Assembly: GCA_009767595.1 (NCBI GenBank)
Contig: VSDK01009439.1
Span: 238,526 to 302,525, forward strand
Length of the DNA: 64,000 nucleotides
From: Symbiodinium kawagutii
Taxonomy: Eukaryota > Sar > Dinophyceae > Suessiales > Symbiodiniaceae
Direction: 5' to 3'
A program made the position numbers and the translations under genes. The notes beneath the pieces are model-generated. The model was not told the origin of the DNA. It did no database searches and saw only the letters and a program-made list of their open reading frames with translations. Below, in pieces: positions 33,988 to 47,023 of this stretch; the first letter of the stretch is position 1; each line of letters begins with the position of its first letter.

Positions 33988-35612
33988 TTAGAATGATTGC
34001 CCTGTCAAGGCCAATTCCATAAAGATGTCGCGGCGACACTTTGATGTCTTGTGTGGGGTCAGTAGCTCATGACTGCGAAGTCGCTTCCGGGACTTTGGGG
34101 CCGTGTCTTGTGATGGGGACTCCCAAAGGAAGGGAATCTCTTGGGCAAGGTGACTGAGCCTTTGTTGACTGAGCTTTTGCCTCGATTCCAATAGTGTGGA
34201 CATGCCTTGCCAACTGCCCCAGGTGAATTCCCCATATCCTTACACTGTCAGATCAGAAAGTACACATGGCTTGTTGACCTTTTTGACCCTTGTTGACCCT
34301 CCCAGTTTGCTAATCGTTTAACCTTGTTATGGTCAAGGCCAAAATGGTTGATAATGATTGATAATGGCCAGCAATGATGGCAGATCCAAGAACACGCAAC
34401 GTTTCCTCTCACAAGATGCCAGACCTTTCAAGATGCATGACTTTGAAAGGGAACAGTCCCTTGAAACCCAGAGAAGAAGCATCCAAAAACCAATCAAGAA
34501 AGAGACAGGTAGATGAATAGATGGATGCATGGATAGGTCAATAGGTGGATAGATCCATCAATGGATAGAGTGTATATATGTGTATATATGTGTGTATATT
34601 AAGTCGGACAGCGAATAGAAGATGGGGTCTCTGATCCCAACTAGCCTTGCGAGCCACAGCAGCATCAGCCAGCAAGATCGACTCCAGTCCAACCTCGAGC
34701 CACGAAACTGGGATGGTAAATGTGATCGCAACAAACAGGAATGAGACCCTTGAAATGAACGAAAGAAAGGGAAAGAAATGGGAAGAAAAGGAATGAAGGG
34801 AAGACAGAGAATGAAGGGCATGAAGGGAAGACAGGAAAGACAAGCACTTTGACCTGAACCAAAATAAAGCATCAACGCCTGTGGGGTGAGCTCCTGCTGC
34901 AACAGCTTGATCTGGCGAGCAAAGCTAGCGGGGATACCATGCACTTCTTTAAAAGCATTGTACAGGTCAGACCCATATTCTATGTATGCAAGTATATCGA
35001 TAGATGTATAAACATGTGTGTGTGTGTGCATGTGCATATCAATCACTTGCAAATTGGGCCTTGGCTTCTTGCTGCTGATCCCAATCAGAGCTCGCCACAA
35101 CGACCTCTGATGTTGGCTGCAGCTTCAAGGGAGGTTCAGGCTATCTAGGCTCCTTCTGCTGGGATCCAGAAAGCGGTGAATGACTTGCAAGTTGAAGCAG
35201 TCTTCATCATTCTGAAGTCTCAATGAGGCTCAAGAATTGTTCTGTTCCCCTAGGGCTGTATTCTCCGCAGTAAACTTGTTTGTAACGGAGACAAGAGGGT
35301 AAAAGCTGAACAGCTACTGCCTCGAGAGCAATGTTGGATGGCAAAGACTTGACAACATCTGCTGCGACTGGAAACAGCCTGCAATCGAAGACATGGCCTA
35401 AGTGAGAACTGATGCCAAGACGAAAAAAATCAGATGCATCCACGCCTCATAGCATCCACTGTCCAATATTGAAGCAACCCCTCACCAACCTGAAAACCCA
35501 ATCTCAACTCGATAGCTATAGGGAACTGTTCAGTGATACGGTGAGAAAGAAGCACAACAGTGCCACTCTCACCAGGTGGAAGGAGTCGAACGGAAGATCC
35601 AACCCTTAACAA
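33988..35612 (-). CDS. Unrecognised multi-exon gene, candidate exons
   Basis: Good stop-free minus-strand segments: GSSVRLLPPGESGTVVLLSH running to GEGLLQYWTVDAMRRG (about 35.60-35.44 kb); VFDCRLFPVAADVVKSLPSN through YCGEYSPRGTEQFLSLIETS and QNDEDCFNLQVIHRFLDPSR (about 35.39-35.15 kb); LWRALIGISSKKPRPNLQ (about 35.10-35.05); DLYNAFKEVHGIPASFARQI (about 34.98-34.87); PVSWLEVGLESILLADAAVA (about 34.72-34.61); and, less surely, LLESRQKLSQQRLSHLAQEI (34.20-33.99), which contains KSRKRLR and ends in a stop. No family was recognised. Intron sequences include TGTATA microsatellite (34.57-34.60 kb) and a purine-rich tract (34.74-34.86 kb). Confidence 0.5.
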
Positions 35613-35734
35613 AGCAAACCCAGAGTAAACACAAAGAGCTAAACGGCTTCATCAAATACATATATATATATATACATATGTATTCAGATGTACATGACAT
35701 ACATGAATATAGAGAGACAGAGTACACATCTGTG

Positions 35735-36830
35735 TGTCTTGATCAACCCTCCCAACTGAGCCCGTTGTTTCGCCTCCGAAGCCAATGCATGCCCTGCCGA
35801 GCGGATGGCTGCCAGCCCTGCATCCTCCCCAATGGCAAACAGTCGGCCGTCAGCCTCAGGACATGTGACATGTCAGATCTGGGACTTGGAAGATTTGGAA
35901 GGGTCCTCTTCTTCTCATTCTTTCTTCTCTTCTTCTCTCTTCTTCTCTCTTCACAGCCGCAGCTCCCAGGCCTTGCGCTTTTTGTTGCCAGACCTTAACA
36001 GCTCAGCTGAGTCTCAACTATGAGATTTGCGGCTGCGAGGTCCAAACCCTACAGGTAGTCCTTGAGATAGACCAGCAAGGTGTTCTGGGACTAAACCTGG
36101 AATCGACAAACTCATGTGCAGCCCGAAAAGCTGCGGTTTTTCCTTTTTCAGAAACGTAGCCGCAACGGAAAAGTGACAATGGCAGCTGTCCCTGCAATAG
36201 ATGATACCACTCTGAGAATGGGCCCAGCAACTGCTGAGAGTCTACATATCGCCAAAATTGCTGCACACGGAAAGTGTGTGGAAAGTGTGTGGAAAGTGTG
36301 TGGAAAGTGTATGTCTATGTGACTCATTGTGTGACTCATTGTGTGACTCATTGTGACACGTAAAGGCCACCCTGGTCCAAGTTGTATTCCGACTGTTGAG
36401 CTCTGCCTGGCCAGCTCGCTAACCCCATGGGTTGCAGCACACAGTCCTTGGAGCCGACCCAACTTTTCTGGAAAGTTCTGACATAACACAGATAGATACA
36501 CAATTCTGACATAAGACACAGACCCGACACAACACAAAGATAGATACACAATTCTGACACAGAGAGACATTGGACATCCACATGTCAATGGATGCAACAC
36601 ACAGTGCTCAAAAGATTGGTCCTGCTCCAGATTCGCCAAGGCTTTGGTTACCTGCGCTTCACTGCTCTGGGCCAGAGGCAAGCGTGATACCTGCGGCGCA
36701 GAGCCAAGGCAATTCAGAATTTCATTCATGACTTTCATTTTTCATTGACTAATTCAGGACTTACCATATCATCAAAGAGTGGCCAAGGCACGTAGTAGTC
36801 ATCATGAACCGAAATGATAGACCTTGGATT
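35735..36830 (-). CDS. Unrecognised candidate exons, probably upstream part of the same gene
   Basis: Segments in transcript order: PRSIISVHDDYYVPWPLFDD (about 36.83-36.77 kb), NEILNCLGSAPQVSRLPLAQ through NLEQDQSFEHCVLHPLT (36.72-36.59), GLCAATHGVSELARQSSTVG (about 36.45-36.38), and PEADGRLFAIGEDAGLAAIR through LASEAKQRAQLGG (about 35.86-35.74). All are stop-free and on the minus strand, with plausible composition and no recognised domain. Confidence 0.45.
36272..36590. repeat. Short tandem repeats GTGTGGAAA, GTGACTCATT and ACACAATTCTGACA
   Basis: GGAAAGTGTGT occurs four times at 36.27-36.31 kb, TGTGTGACTCATT three times at 36.32-36.35 kb, and AGATAGATACACAATTCTGA twice near 36.49 and 36.54 kb. 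They lie between candidate exons and are likely intronic. Confidence 0.8.
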
Positions 36831-37089
36831 GTGAGCTCCGGCAGGCGGAAAGACTCATCCGAAAATGTAATCCAAGAGGCATGTTCATATGCTCATACAC
36901 CAACACCTTCAGGACATACCGTCTAGGTCAATGTCAACAGTTGAAATGTGAACACGACACAGGCCTGCCGCAAAGCACGCAACCAGGACCCCACCAACTT
37001 CTGCGCACCTGGCAAGTCATTTGAATTTCAAAACGGATTCATCTCAAATTCATTAAGTTAAGTGTAAGTTCTCGCTTGTTCTTGTTGCA

Positions 37090-38700
37090 TTTTCCAAGCG
37101 CGGACTCAGCATTTGCCTTCCATGCGGACATCCAACACCACGCAGTGGGGACCTGTTCGCAAGGAGAAACTTGGGGAAGCAAAAAAGCAAGAAAGTATGC
37201 AAAAAGTATGTAAGGCATTCAAACATGCTTGCAAAAAAAGTATGCAAAAAAAGTAAAACGATTCAAGGTGATGGTTCAGAGAGTTCAGAGAGCCCTACCA
37301 GCCTTGCCCTGAGCCATCAAATTTAGACATGGCTGAAAGGAGCAATCGAAATAAGCCGAGGTTGGGCTGCATCCATGGATATCTCCCTGAAGAAACTCAC
37401 AAAAGCATCCCGTGTTCAGCGGCCGTCAGCCCTAAGCGTGCAACATCCTGAAAGCAGCTTTTTCGACACTGCTGACTCTGATTGAATCCTCTGGCTTCAA
37501 CCATTGTGGTGCCATGAGGACTGTGAGATTTGAAGCCACTTGTACCAATTTCCAAGAGACGAACGAACTCAGGCACAGAGCTGTCGCACTGTCCTGTGTC
37601 ACTCCACGCTGCGGAGTCGCACTCTGAAACGAAGGGGCGAGGGCTTGGCGGTGCTTGCGGTCAAGTGCCAGGCACATGCCGCTGCCAGAATACTGGCGAA
37701 TGATAGGAATGAAATGTAATGAGAATCAGCTATCTGATATCTCTATGTAAATATCTATTTTTGTTAATTCATCCATTTTGCACAATCATATATGGACATA
37801 TCAAACAGAGTGCCTATTTCACTATTCCATGCTCGTCTAGATTTAAGTGATGGTTTCAGCACCACCGCCCGGATGTGCTACCTTTAAACAGTCTACTAGA
37901 TTTCTCCGTGCCTCTGCTTTCCGAATGCCTTAGACTACAGGACTTTGGCAATCAGAAACCTTGCAAAAGCCTTGCAAAAAGGCTGCTGGGATTGCTTCGG
38001 ATGTGTGAGCATAGTGTGGATTGCAGTGAAATGTGCTTGGCCAAAAACATGGATTTGTAGGTCAGAACTGCAATCCCCCTCTGCAGCGACGGCCACTCAT
38101 TGCCGCCGGAATGAAATTCTGCCAACACCACTCTGGTCAACGCACATGGCGCCTCAATGATTGCAGACTCTTGGAGGCCGCTGGGAGGATCTGCGAGGTT
38201 TGAATGTTTCCATATGTTTCCTTATGGTTCCTCTTATGGTTTTCAAAGACTCTAAGGAACTGATAAGAGGAACTCATAAGGAACTGACAAGCTGCAACCT
38301 CTCAGCCCAAACATCTGTCTTCAAGTCGCTGCTTAGCTCGCAACCCAAACACTGACGCCAGCGCCTTGCAGTTTCTCTAGAAATTTTGGAACTTCCCAGA
38401 TTGACCCAGCAGCCACAACAGGCCACAACCCTCAAAGCCACTTCGAAGCACAGTTTTGGATCGCCGCCTTCTTGACATAAATTCCTCAACGAGTCTTGCT
38501 GAAGCTGCAGAACCAAGCCCAGGGGCATCTTTTTAGACGAAGTCGTATAAACAAAGCCATGCCCTGCACTAGTTGTTGGGCCATCCATTTTGGAATGCGA
38601 AATCATCCCACCAACCAATTTCTGGAGTCCTCATTGCGAGGAAGAGCGCGTGTTCTGGTTGATGCCTGCCATGGATGGCTTCGTAGCAAGTTCAACTGTT
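37090..38700 (-). CDS. Unrecognised candidate exons
   Basis: Segments: KMPLGLVLQLQQDSLRNLCQ through CGCWVNLGSSKISRETARRW and DVWAERLQL (38.57-38.29 kb, the longest uninterrupted exon-like stretch in this part); TRVVLAEFHSGGNEWPSLQR (38.14-38.06); NLTVLMAPQWLKPEDSIRVS with VEKAAFRML (37.54-37.44); and VPTAWCWMSAWKANAESALG (about 37.15-37.09). No domain was recognised. They share the minus-strand orientation of their neighbours and may be one gene. Confidence 0.45.
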
Positions 38701-38999
38701 CGTTTCGTTCAAAAGTTTTCCAATGACAGCACTAGCCCAAATGGAGCAGCGACCATCCAGCTGATTAACTCACAATCCGCATGCACTAAACAAGACTAAC
38801 GAATTGTCAAGCAGTCATCAAGTGAAACCATCCACGAAGCACATTATAGCGGTAACACATAGTACTGTAGCACCATTTGCAACCAATAAGCACTGCCATA
38901 AGCACTGCGAATCAACTACCGATTCACTGAAGCATCACCGGTGCCTCGCAGCTGAGCTCCCAAAGCCCAATGCCTTGAAACAGAAAGCGAAAAAACAAA

Positions 39000-39330
39000 A
39001 CCAGAAAGAGAAAATCTAATGGAAAAAAAAGAGAGAGAAAAGAGAAGAAAATCTAATGGAAAAAATAAGAGAAAGGAAAAGAAAAGAAAGGAAAGATCGA
39101 TAAGAGAATCCATAGAGAAAATGAAAAACAAAAGAGAAATGAAAAAGGGCAACAAAGGGCAACAAGAAAGATGAATTGCAAGTGGACCAAGAGGAAGGGG
39201 AGACGTTTTCATTTCAGCTTCGTGAATCACTTCTGCATCCCAAAGGTGATCTCCAAAACCTTTAAAGAAGGACAAAGAAGAAGAAAAAAGAAAGAAAGGT
39301 AGAGAAGAAGAATGTAGAGAAGTTCGTAGA
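39000..39330. repeat. Purine-rich tract (AGAGAAAAGAAAA)
   Basis: Plus-strand purine stretches at 39.00-39.16 and 39.27-39.33 kb with GAGAAAA and AAGAAAG motifs. They are pyrimidine-rich on the coding (minus) strand. One sits just 3' of the PTWEDVASARLW exon and is probably intronic. Confidence 0.75.
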
Positions 39331-39359
39331 GAAGTTCGTAGATGTAGAGAGGTCCAGGA

Positions 39360-41860
39360 TTGGAGGTCGTTTTAGAGGCTTCAAACGGAAAAGTTCGTCG
39401 CTTTGAGGTCTCGACCACAAACGTGCAGATGCGACGTCTTCCCAGGTAGGGTCGCCACACCTTGGGATCCCCAACTTCCACGATGAAGTTCGAGGTGACT
39501 CCGCTGAAGAAATGTAAGAATAGTAAGTTGAATAATAAGTAGAATGACAAGTTGAATAAGTTCAAGGAATCATGGTGCTTTACACGGAAACATTCCAAGC
39601 ACATCCTGCTTTTAAGTTCTCCATGTATTGCTTGGATGTCGATGGACTCCACAATTGCATTGACATTGATTTTAACTTGGATCGCTACCCGCTGCGCAGG
39701 TACAAGACCTGGTGCGAACAAAAATCAAACGAATTGAGTAGAATAATCCCACGTGCGAAAGAGGATTTCCAACATCAAACGAGAGAATAAGAAGCTTTTA
39801 GAAAGTAGAAAGAGGATAGGCATGGGGAACGCAAGGAGGGAAGTCAGGATGCGAGAGTGAGGAAGGGATGACATGGAAGAAAGCAGTGACAATGATGAAC
39901 ATTGATCAAAGCGATGGATGGTGGTTCGGTTTCATGGAAACAGAAACAAAATCACCAGCACAACAAGCTCACCAGCAGAAAAAAAATCGACACAGCAAAA
40001 TAAACAGCACAAAATCACCAAACAGAATCAACAGCAGCGCGAAATCATGAGAACAAAATTGACGATGATAATTGTTCATTGATCAGTAAAGCGATGCTTT
40101 GGCGATGATGATTGAAGTGATGGTGATGGATGATGACGGGCGCGAGGAGTGAAGGAGGAAAGGAGGGACGGCCGGGAGCACTCTAAAAACAAGAACGCCA
40201 CACAAAAATGTTGGGAAATTGTCTGTCAATTTAGGTTGTCAATTAGGTCTTCCTTCCTGAATGAGACTGTTTCAATGGCTGTGGACACTGCGCTTTGAAC
40301 GCTGCAGGAACTTCCCAGTCATCCTACGTCGAACCAAGATCCCATCAGGGTTTGAATCCCCGCAGCCTTTCTCTTCGCCCTTGCGTCGGTGCAAACAACC
40401 CATGTGGGCTGATTCCTTAGAATTGCAGGACCAAGTTGACCTTTGGAGCATCCGATTCCACTGTAAGTGTTGTGAACTCACATGCTGTGCCTTGTGATTC
40501 CTCACCAAAGCTTTGATGAGAACACGCAATGCTCGCTATCCAAATGTTCTTCCAGGAGCTTAGACCATCAATGGCTCCAATCTTTAAATCAGGATGTTGT
40601 TATGCTTGCAGGACCCAAAACAAACCCGGTCAATGGCGAAGTCAGTGAACCAAACACCTTGTGCTAATGACAACAAGGGCTAAGTGCAAGAAATTATGAT
40701 TGGAAGTAACTAAACAAATCTAACCAAGTGGAGTTCTAAGCACATGACATGCCTAAGTACAATTTGGCTCTCGAATTCACAGCAGGTCACTTGGGAATCT
40801 CCGGCACCAAGCAGTTGGCCTTGGCTTCGAACGTCGTGCATCGTGCGCTTCGTGTGCTTCGTGCATGATGCAACTGATCCGTTGAAAGTCGCAGACAGCG
40901 AGTTCTTCAACTGGCGCATCCGGCTGTGAAATCGAAGCCTGGAGCAATGGACTGCTGTCTTCACAGAACCCACAATCCAAGTGTTCCAATTTTCATCTGC
41001 AGAATCTCTTTGTTTCGTTTCTACAGAGTCACAATGTGTCACTGTCACCCGCTGTCAGCCACTGTCACCTACGGTCACCCGCTGTCACCCACTGTCACCC
41101 GCTGTCACCCGCTGTCACCTGCTCACTGTTATAGAAGCGGATGGCTGACTGGTCCAACACCACCCTGAGCACATGAAGCTTTATCAACTGATCGAAGTGA
41201 ACGCTTCAGCATGGCTTCTCTCTAGGAGCTCCAGCCAATACGTCCTCCACCAGCAACCAAAGGAGCGCTTCTGCATTTGGCCTTCTATCTTGACCTCAAA
41301 AGAAAATAAAGAAGAGATGCAAAAGAGCTTAAGGAAATGGATGCCTATATGTCTATATATAGATATAGATAGATATATATATATATATAGAGATATATAT
41401 ATATAAATTGCAAAAGAAAATGCAAAAAGAGTAAGTTGGTCTGATTTCAGCCTCTGCCACCTCTCCCTGGCCTGCATGATTTGATCGCGGTCCTCCCGCA
41501 GCTCATCACCTCGAGTCTCAAAAGATTTCTGATCTTAAAAGCGAAACAAAACCTGTGACATTTTCGTCTCTGCCACAGAATGGACTTAGCCACAAACTCG
41601 TAGAGTCCCTGCCATGAATGACATTAAGAAGGCAAAAATGAAAAATGTATTACTCTTTCAATAATTAAACGTATTGCTTTTTCAATGAGGCGAAGAGAGA
41701 CACACATCAACTCAGATCGACCTGGCGGGCGATGCTGCATTCACCTTGGCCAAATGATTTCAGTGCCGAAGGCACGATGCTTGCGATGCGATTCTTGCGA
41801 TGCTTTCACTCAGAAACCGGCGATGAAGTTCGCATGTTCCTCTGGTATATAATACCTGCA
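39360..41860 (-). CDS. Unrecognised gene, tandem copy 1
   Basis: Exons in transcript order: TCELHRRFLSESIARIASIV through FGQGECSIARQVDL (41.85-41.72 kb); a coiled-coil segment GDELREDRDQIMQARERWQR (41.51-41.43); an exon beginning after AG with GTCAAGATAGAAGG (about 41.30-41.23; VKIEGQMQKRSFG in one frame); LQASISQPDAPVEELAV (40.94-40.89); ILRNQPTWVVCTDARAK (about 40.42-40.37); CGDPTWEDVASARLW (39.46-39.41). The last four have counterparts in the same order in the copy at 44.3-47.9 kb, with mostly third-position differences. This supports the frames and shows past protein-level selection. Function unknown. Confidence 0.6.
41035..41128. repeat. CGCTGTCACC decamer repeat
   Basis: Eight to nine near-perfect 10-bp units (C-G/A-CTGTCACC). 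It lies between two exons of tandem copy 1, so it is intronic. Confidence 0.85.
41350..41405. repeat. GATA/TATA microsatellite
   Basis: Alternating ATATAGATA units between the GDELRED and VKIEG exons of tandem copy 1. Confidence 0.85.
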
Positions 41861-41976
41861 ACACTTTGCCGAGACAACCTTTTTCTCAAGGGGACTTTGA
41901 AAAGAACCCAGTTGTGATGCGTGGCCTTGGTGTGTCCTGGTTGACAATCTGAGCGCTTCATGATCTTCGCGGTTCT

Positions 41977-42321
41977 TTGGCTTTCAGCTTTGTTTCGAAG
42001 GCTTTCTATTCTTACTGTCGCGACATGTCAGGAGCATCCGCTATGTTTCCAATTCTCTTTGCGACCCTTGGAAGCCTGTTTTTGGTTTTTGTACGTTCAT
42101 GTGATAGCATCCTGCCCTCAAGCTCCGCATTCAAAGAGAAACACCAAATTAATGCAAACCCTGGCAATACCTTTTCCCCCTCTTGCAATTCCAGCAACTG
42201 CTTCCAATTTGATAGCAAAGATAATTCCATCTATCCTCATGTTCGTTACATGGTGACGTTCCTAAACGTGATTGCTCTTGGAGAAGAGTATTACCATGGG
42301 CAGCCACGTTCTGTGCTTTGA
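41977..42321 (+). CDS. Possible plus-strand small ORF, low confidence
   Basis: 114 residues from an ATG to a TGA. It has one hydrophobic segment (MFPILFATLGSLFLVFV) and a C-terminal ALGEEYYHGQPR. It would be the only convincing plus-strand gene in the window. The opposite strand is also open here (ELSLLSNWKQLLELQEGEKV), and a neighbouring plus frame is open too, so strand and reality are uncertain. It may be an exon of a minus-strand gene. Confidence 0.25.
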   Translation: MAFSFVSKAFYSYCRDMSGASAMFPILFATLGSLFLVFVRSCDSILPSSSAFKEKHQINANPGNTFSPSCNSSNCFQFDSKDNSIYPHVRYMVTFLNVIALGEEYYHGQPRSVL

Positions 42322-42717
42322 ACTTCCTCATCTTCATTTAATTCTGTGTGTTTTCATAGACGAGTATCTTCTGCTAATTTGGCGTTTTGCTGTGAAGTTG
42401 TGCTTTGAAGTTCGTGTTCACCGCGTGAATTGAAGAGGCGCACTTGCGGCGCCGAAAGTCACCCGTCATGGATTGGGTCCTGGAGAGGCCCCAAAGTCAC
42501 CGCTGAACAACTGTGATATCCACAATTCGTCGCACGGGACGTCGCCACAGTCCTGCTTGCTGGTGTGCAGACCTGTCGCACAAAATCCGCCACATAGGCG
42601 TGATGTTCTGCAGGCATAAACTATATCAACAACTACTGCCATCTATTGCCCATGGCTGAAGCCAATCGTTGGTCTGGACCCCTCTGCTTTTGAAAGCTTT
42701 TGGAAAAACCATCCAAT

Positions 42718-42960
42718 TTACAGTGAGAAAAGTATCACTTGAAGATACCATAAACTGTAAAATCTGCGGGCGCTGTTGAGAAATGTCCATAGAGGTTCCT
42801 GCACCAAGTAACTGGATGAATCACTTGCCATGTCCATGGTCCTTTTGGAGTCCCGAGTTTCGGATTCCCGGGACCTCATGTTCTGACGGCAGAGAAACTG
42901 GGCCACTCCTGACAGGGAGATTCGCCAAAAGAGCCACGTCCGAGTGTCAAAGGCCAGCAT
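42718..42960 (-). CDS. Candidate exon related to the 50.15-kb exon
   Basis: The stop-free frame reads DTRTWLFWRISLSGVAQFLC. In another frame the last part reads CQEWPSFSAVR, which matches DEEWSRFSAVY at about 50.15 kb, where the DNA GAGTGG..CCAG.TTCTCTGCCGTC is shared. This may be a fragment of the same duplicated family. Confidence 0.35.
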   Translation of the reverse strand: MLAFDTRTWLFWRISLSGVAQFLCRQNMRSRESETRDSKRTMDMASDSSSYLVQEPLWTFLNSARRFYSLWYLQVILFSL

Positions 42961-44329
42961 AGACTTAGACCATCTTAGTTGACGTTACATCAAGTTACAT
43001 CTAGAATCTTGATGAATCTTAGACGCGTGTCTCCATCTTAGACCTCTTCTTCTCCAATTTGACGGTGTAGACAAGCTTCCATGCTTGTAGTTTTTGCGTG
43101 CTCTATGTATTTGTGGCTGTGTACCTCTGGGCGTCGTGGTACCAATCCAAGACTGAATGGGTTCCCTTCAGCACGCTGCTTCCGGTGGTAAAACGCTCTC
43201 CTGCTGGGCGCAGGTGTGACCGTGGTCGCACTACCGGTCAACGATTCCTGGCGCCAGCGAGGTGAAGTCATCGTACTGAAGTCCCCTGGCAAGTCCCAGC
43301 GTGTCCCACCGTGTCCCACCTTGGCATTTCTTGCCTTCACCATGTCAGGCATATGTGGCATGGTACTAAAGCTTCTCAGCTGAACCACCTCTCTCGGTGG
43401 CTTCAGCCATGTCGCAGCTGCAGAATGAAAAGTGCAAGGTGAAGCCCTGGATACTCTGCTGATGCTCTGCTCCATTTCGAACCCCTAACATCTCCCTAAG
43501 AATTGAATACAAAGTTCAACCCCTAAGAATTTCACACAAAGCTCATGTGAAATGTGAATTCAAAGCTCGTGGATGTTGCGCATCTCTCCGCTCTTTTCCT
43601 GTGTTGCAAAGGTATGGTTTTCGGGTGAAACGTTGGAAATGTACGGTGGGCGGTGCTGCCTTGGAGGCAAAACGTTGGGGCAAAGCTTCGGTTGTCAGCT
43701 CGAAGATGCTCGAAGAATCTCAGCTTCACACGCTGGTCGCAGCACTGATGAAGCACTTGAAGCTCGCCTTCGCAAGCCTTCGCGAGACAAAGCTCCCTGA
43801 GATTGGAACAAAATGAAAGCTCCTTTGCATTCTGAAGGAACAGAAGTTGGAACAGAATGAAAAGCTCCTTTCTTCCTTGTTGCTTCTTAGATCTTCCTAT
43901 CAGCGCTGAAATGTTTGGACGAAGTTGCGGTCTTGGTATATAGCTGCTGGGTGACGCATTAGCATTCGTCGAGCATGACCTATTCATCTCCCTTGATCTC
44001 CATGCCTCGATGATTCAGAATTCAGCTCGAAGACAAAGAGCTTGCTCTTTGTCGCCTACACCGGTCTCAACAGTGACAGCTCTTCCTGTTGAAAGCCGTT
44101 CGAAAGATCGGTCAAAAATTTCACTTGGCCTCATTGTGAGGACGAGCATCCTAGGCAATCTGTGCCTGTCAAAAGGAAGTCTCCAGTGGCATTTGAGTTG
44201 GCAAAAGGGTCCGTCAGACGCTGAACAGGACAGGAAGAACTGGCACTGCTGGCACTGCTGGCAGTGTGGCAAGGTTTTCGTTCAAAATCAAACTGATGGT
44301 CATCACCACCCCGGCTGCCTCTCTCACCT

Positions 44330-46976
44330 AAAGCCCAGTACCTCAAAAGTGTTGCAAACGTTGTTTCCCGTTGCCTCTCCAGGATTGCCATGTCAGCGTC
44401 CATCTGAGCATCATGCCAGAGACGAGCAGAGGCGACGTCTTCCCATGTAGGCGGTTCACACCTAACAAAGGGATCAGGTTGACAACCAAGAAGCTGGTGG
44501 AGGGGAAAAAAACTTTTCCACAGGTGAAATGCCAAGGAGCCAATTGACAACAGAATTGGTTTTCAAGAATCGAACAGTGTGTTTCCCATGACTGCTCAAA
44601 TATTCCGCTTGCAGACCCTGCTTGTGAACTTCGGATGCTTAGATGAAAGGAATGTGAAGCTGAACGAACCGAAGGAATGTGTTGCTACGCAACAGATGTG
44701 TTGCTTTCGGCTTCCAAAGGGGTCGCTCAGCGCCAGACCCACTACGAAGGTAGAGCACCTGCACAGTGCAACCCTCAACAAGTCACCACCCAAGGAACCC
44801 AAGAAGGAACCCTGTCAGACAGATCAGTCGTCAGTTCTTCCATTTTGCAATTCAATCGAAAAGTTTCCACATTGCAGCCGAAATCAAAAGAGGTGACTTG
44901 ACGGCCTTTTCCCAAACATCAAAGGTGTTCTTTTTATTTGCATTTCAACGATGTTAAGGATAGCATGTGCTTGGAACTGTCTTTCTTGCTCAGTGTTGGT
45001 GGTGGCCTTCTGCTTCGTCCAATCATCTGTACAAATGACCCAGGTTGGATGATTCCTCACAAAGATTGCAATCTGCACACAGAGCAGAGTTCAGAGATTG
45101 CAATTGTGCAATTTTAAGAAACTGGTCAGAGAGATTGCAAGTTTCTTAAGATTGCAAGTGATTGCAGTGCAGTTTCCTGTCGGACCCTAGAGGCCCTTTA
45201 AATGTTCAGCTCAAGGCCTTGGAATCTCTGGGACCAGGCGGTGAGCCTTAAAGGTGACATGGACGAACATTCTGTGCCCAACTTGTTTGGAATGGTAGAG
45301 CACCCATTTGCACATGATGGTTTCTTCAAGATGGGGAGAAGCTAAATCATTCTTTATTGCCTATTTATCGCAATTCACCGACCATTGATGGGGTATGATG
45401 GGGTCCCCTGCTTTGTAGAAACCACCATATGAATATCATATCACTTGTATTCACTTATTCTGTACTGAATCAAATCATATTGTGTGATAGTGTGTCACGT
45501 TGCATCATACATCATACATGCTGGGCTGACATAGCAGCCGCACGAGGCGGTGTCGCAAATTTCCAAAGAGATTAGCCCATAGAAAGAGAGAGGTGTTTGA
45601 GATGAAGTCATGGTGTGGATGATGGTTGAAGGCGATGATGTTGACGACTTGGTTGTGATGTTGCTCTGTTCCTTGGGAAATCCAGAACGTCACAAAAACC
45701 TTCATTTTCGATGACGTTGAATTGCAAGCGTGCTTCTCCACAGCGCCGAGCACTTTTTGAACATCTGAATGTCCAACTACTACGATTAAGCGTACTTCTC
45801 ACCACAGTGCTGTGCTCTTTTTGCTCACGTCATCTTCCAAAAACGTCCTAAAACCATCAGTTGAATCAGTTGTTTTGACAATTTTGAATTCCAAACGCGC
45901 GTTTTGCCACAGCGGGCGCACTTGTTTGCATAAACTGCATGTTTCATCTTCCAAAAGTGTCTCGAGCATGTCAGCTCTGCCACAGCGCTGCGCACTTTTT
46001 GCTGATCCCTTTCCCAGCTGACTTCCGAACCCGAGCCTACCTTTTCGAGCTTCGGGGAGCACAAAACGTTAAAAAAAAACTGCATTTCGCGCACTTCCTA
46101 TTACTCACGCACGCACGTCTTTAATCTTCTCCGTGATCTGACAGACCGACTCTCTGCTTCAACTTTCCATAAGTCCGACGTTTGACATCCAAACTTCCTT
46201 CCATGAGATATTATCTTTCAGACTGCAATCTTATCCAACGTCGTACATGACAGATGGCATTAGATGGCTATAGGAGTCAAAATCGTGTACACCAAAGTGA
46301 TGGTTGGGATGTTCACCTTTGCCTGTGCCTCCTTTTTGACCAAGTAATCAAGTGATCTGTGAAATTCTGTGAACTTGAAGTTTTCTCATGGACTCTCCAA
46401 GCTCCAAGGCTTCCTGTGGCTGCGGCAGGGATTTCCTCGACTGGAGCATCAGGTCTTGAGATGGACGCCTCCCGCACCACATCTTGGAGCGCTGGAGTGA
46501 CGGGGTTCCATCGGGTTCCATGGGCTTCCTGTGGGTGGAGCACTTGGCTACATACCATGGCGGTGTCAAGCCCATCGAGGGTCGCAGGATCCATGTCGTT
46601 CAGTGACGCTTCTTAGTCTGCATTATGGCCCTGCTCACGCGTCAATGTCATATTGTACAGTCGTGTTGAATGTTGCATCCTGGCCCTCAAGGCATTTTGT
46701 ACAACCAGAAGTCCTCCCTCCAGATCTTGGGGAAAGCTATGGGTTTGAACAGGAGGGTCGATGTGCGGAGTATGTCATGAAGGCACGGATCAGCATGGTC
46801 AGAACATGACAATTGTGAGCAGGAAGGATTATGCAACGAAAATTAAATGATAAGAATGAACGCTGGATAACATAGGGTGCCAAAATGGATGATAGTGGTG
46901 ACACAGAGCGTGGCGATTGTGATGAGGAAAATGATGGATGATGGTGCACAACAACAATAAGGATGATGACGACGCC

Positions 46977-47023
<47 letters not shown>

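Noticed and set aside
43547-43816. Plus-strand ORF with KMLEESQLHTLVAALMKHLK
   Set aside because: A second plus frame and the minus strand are equally open over the same bases, and there is no family signal or neighbour support to choose between them.
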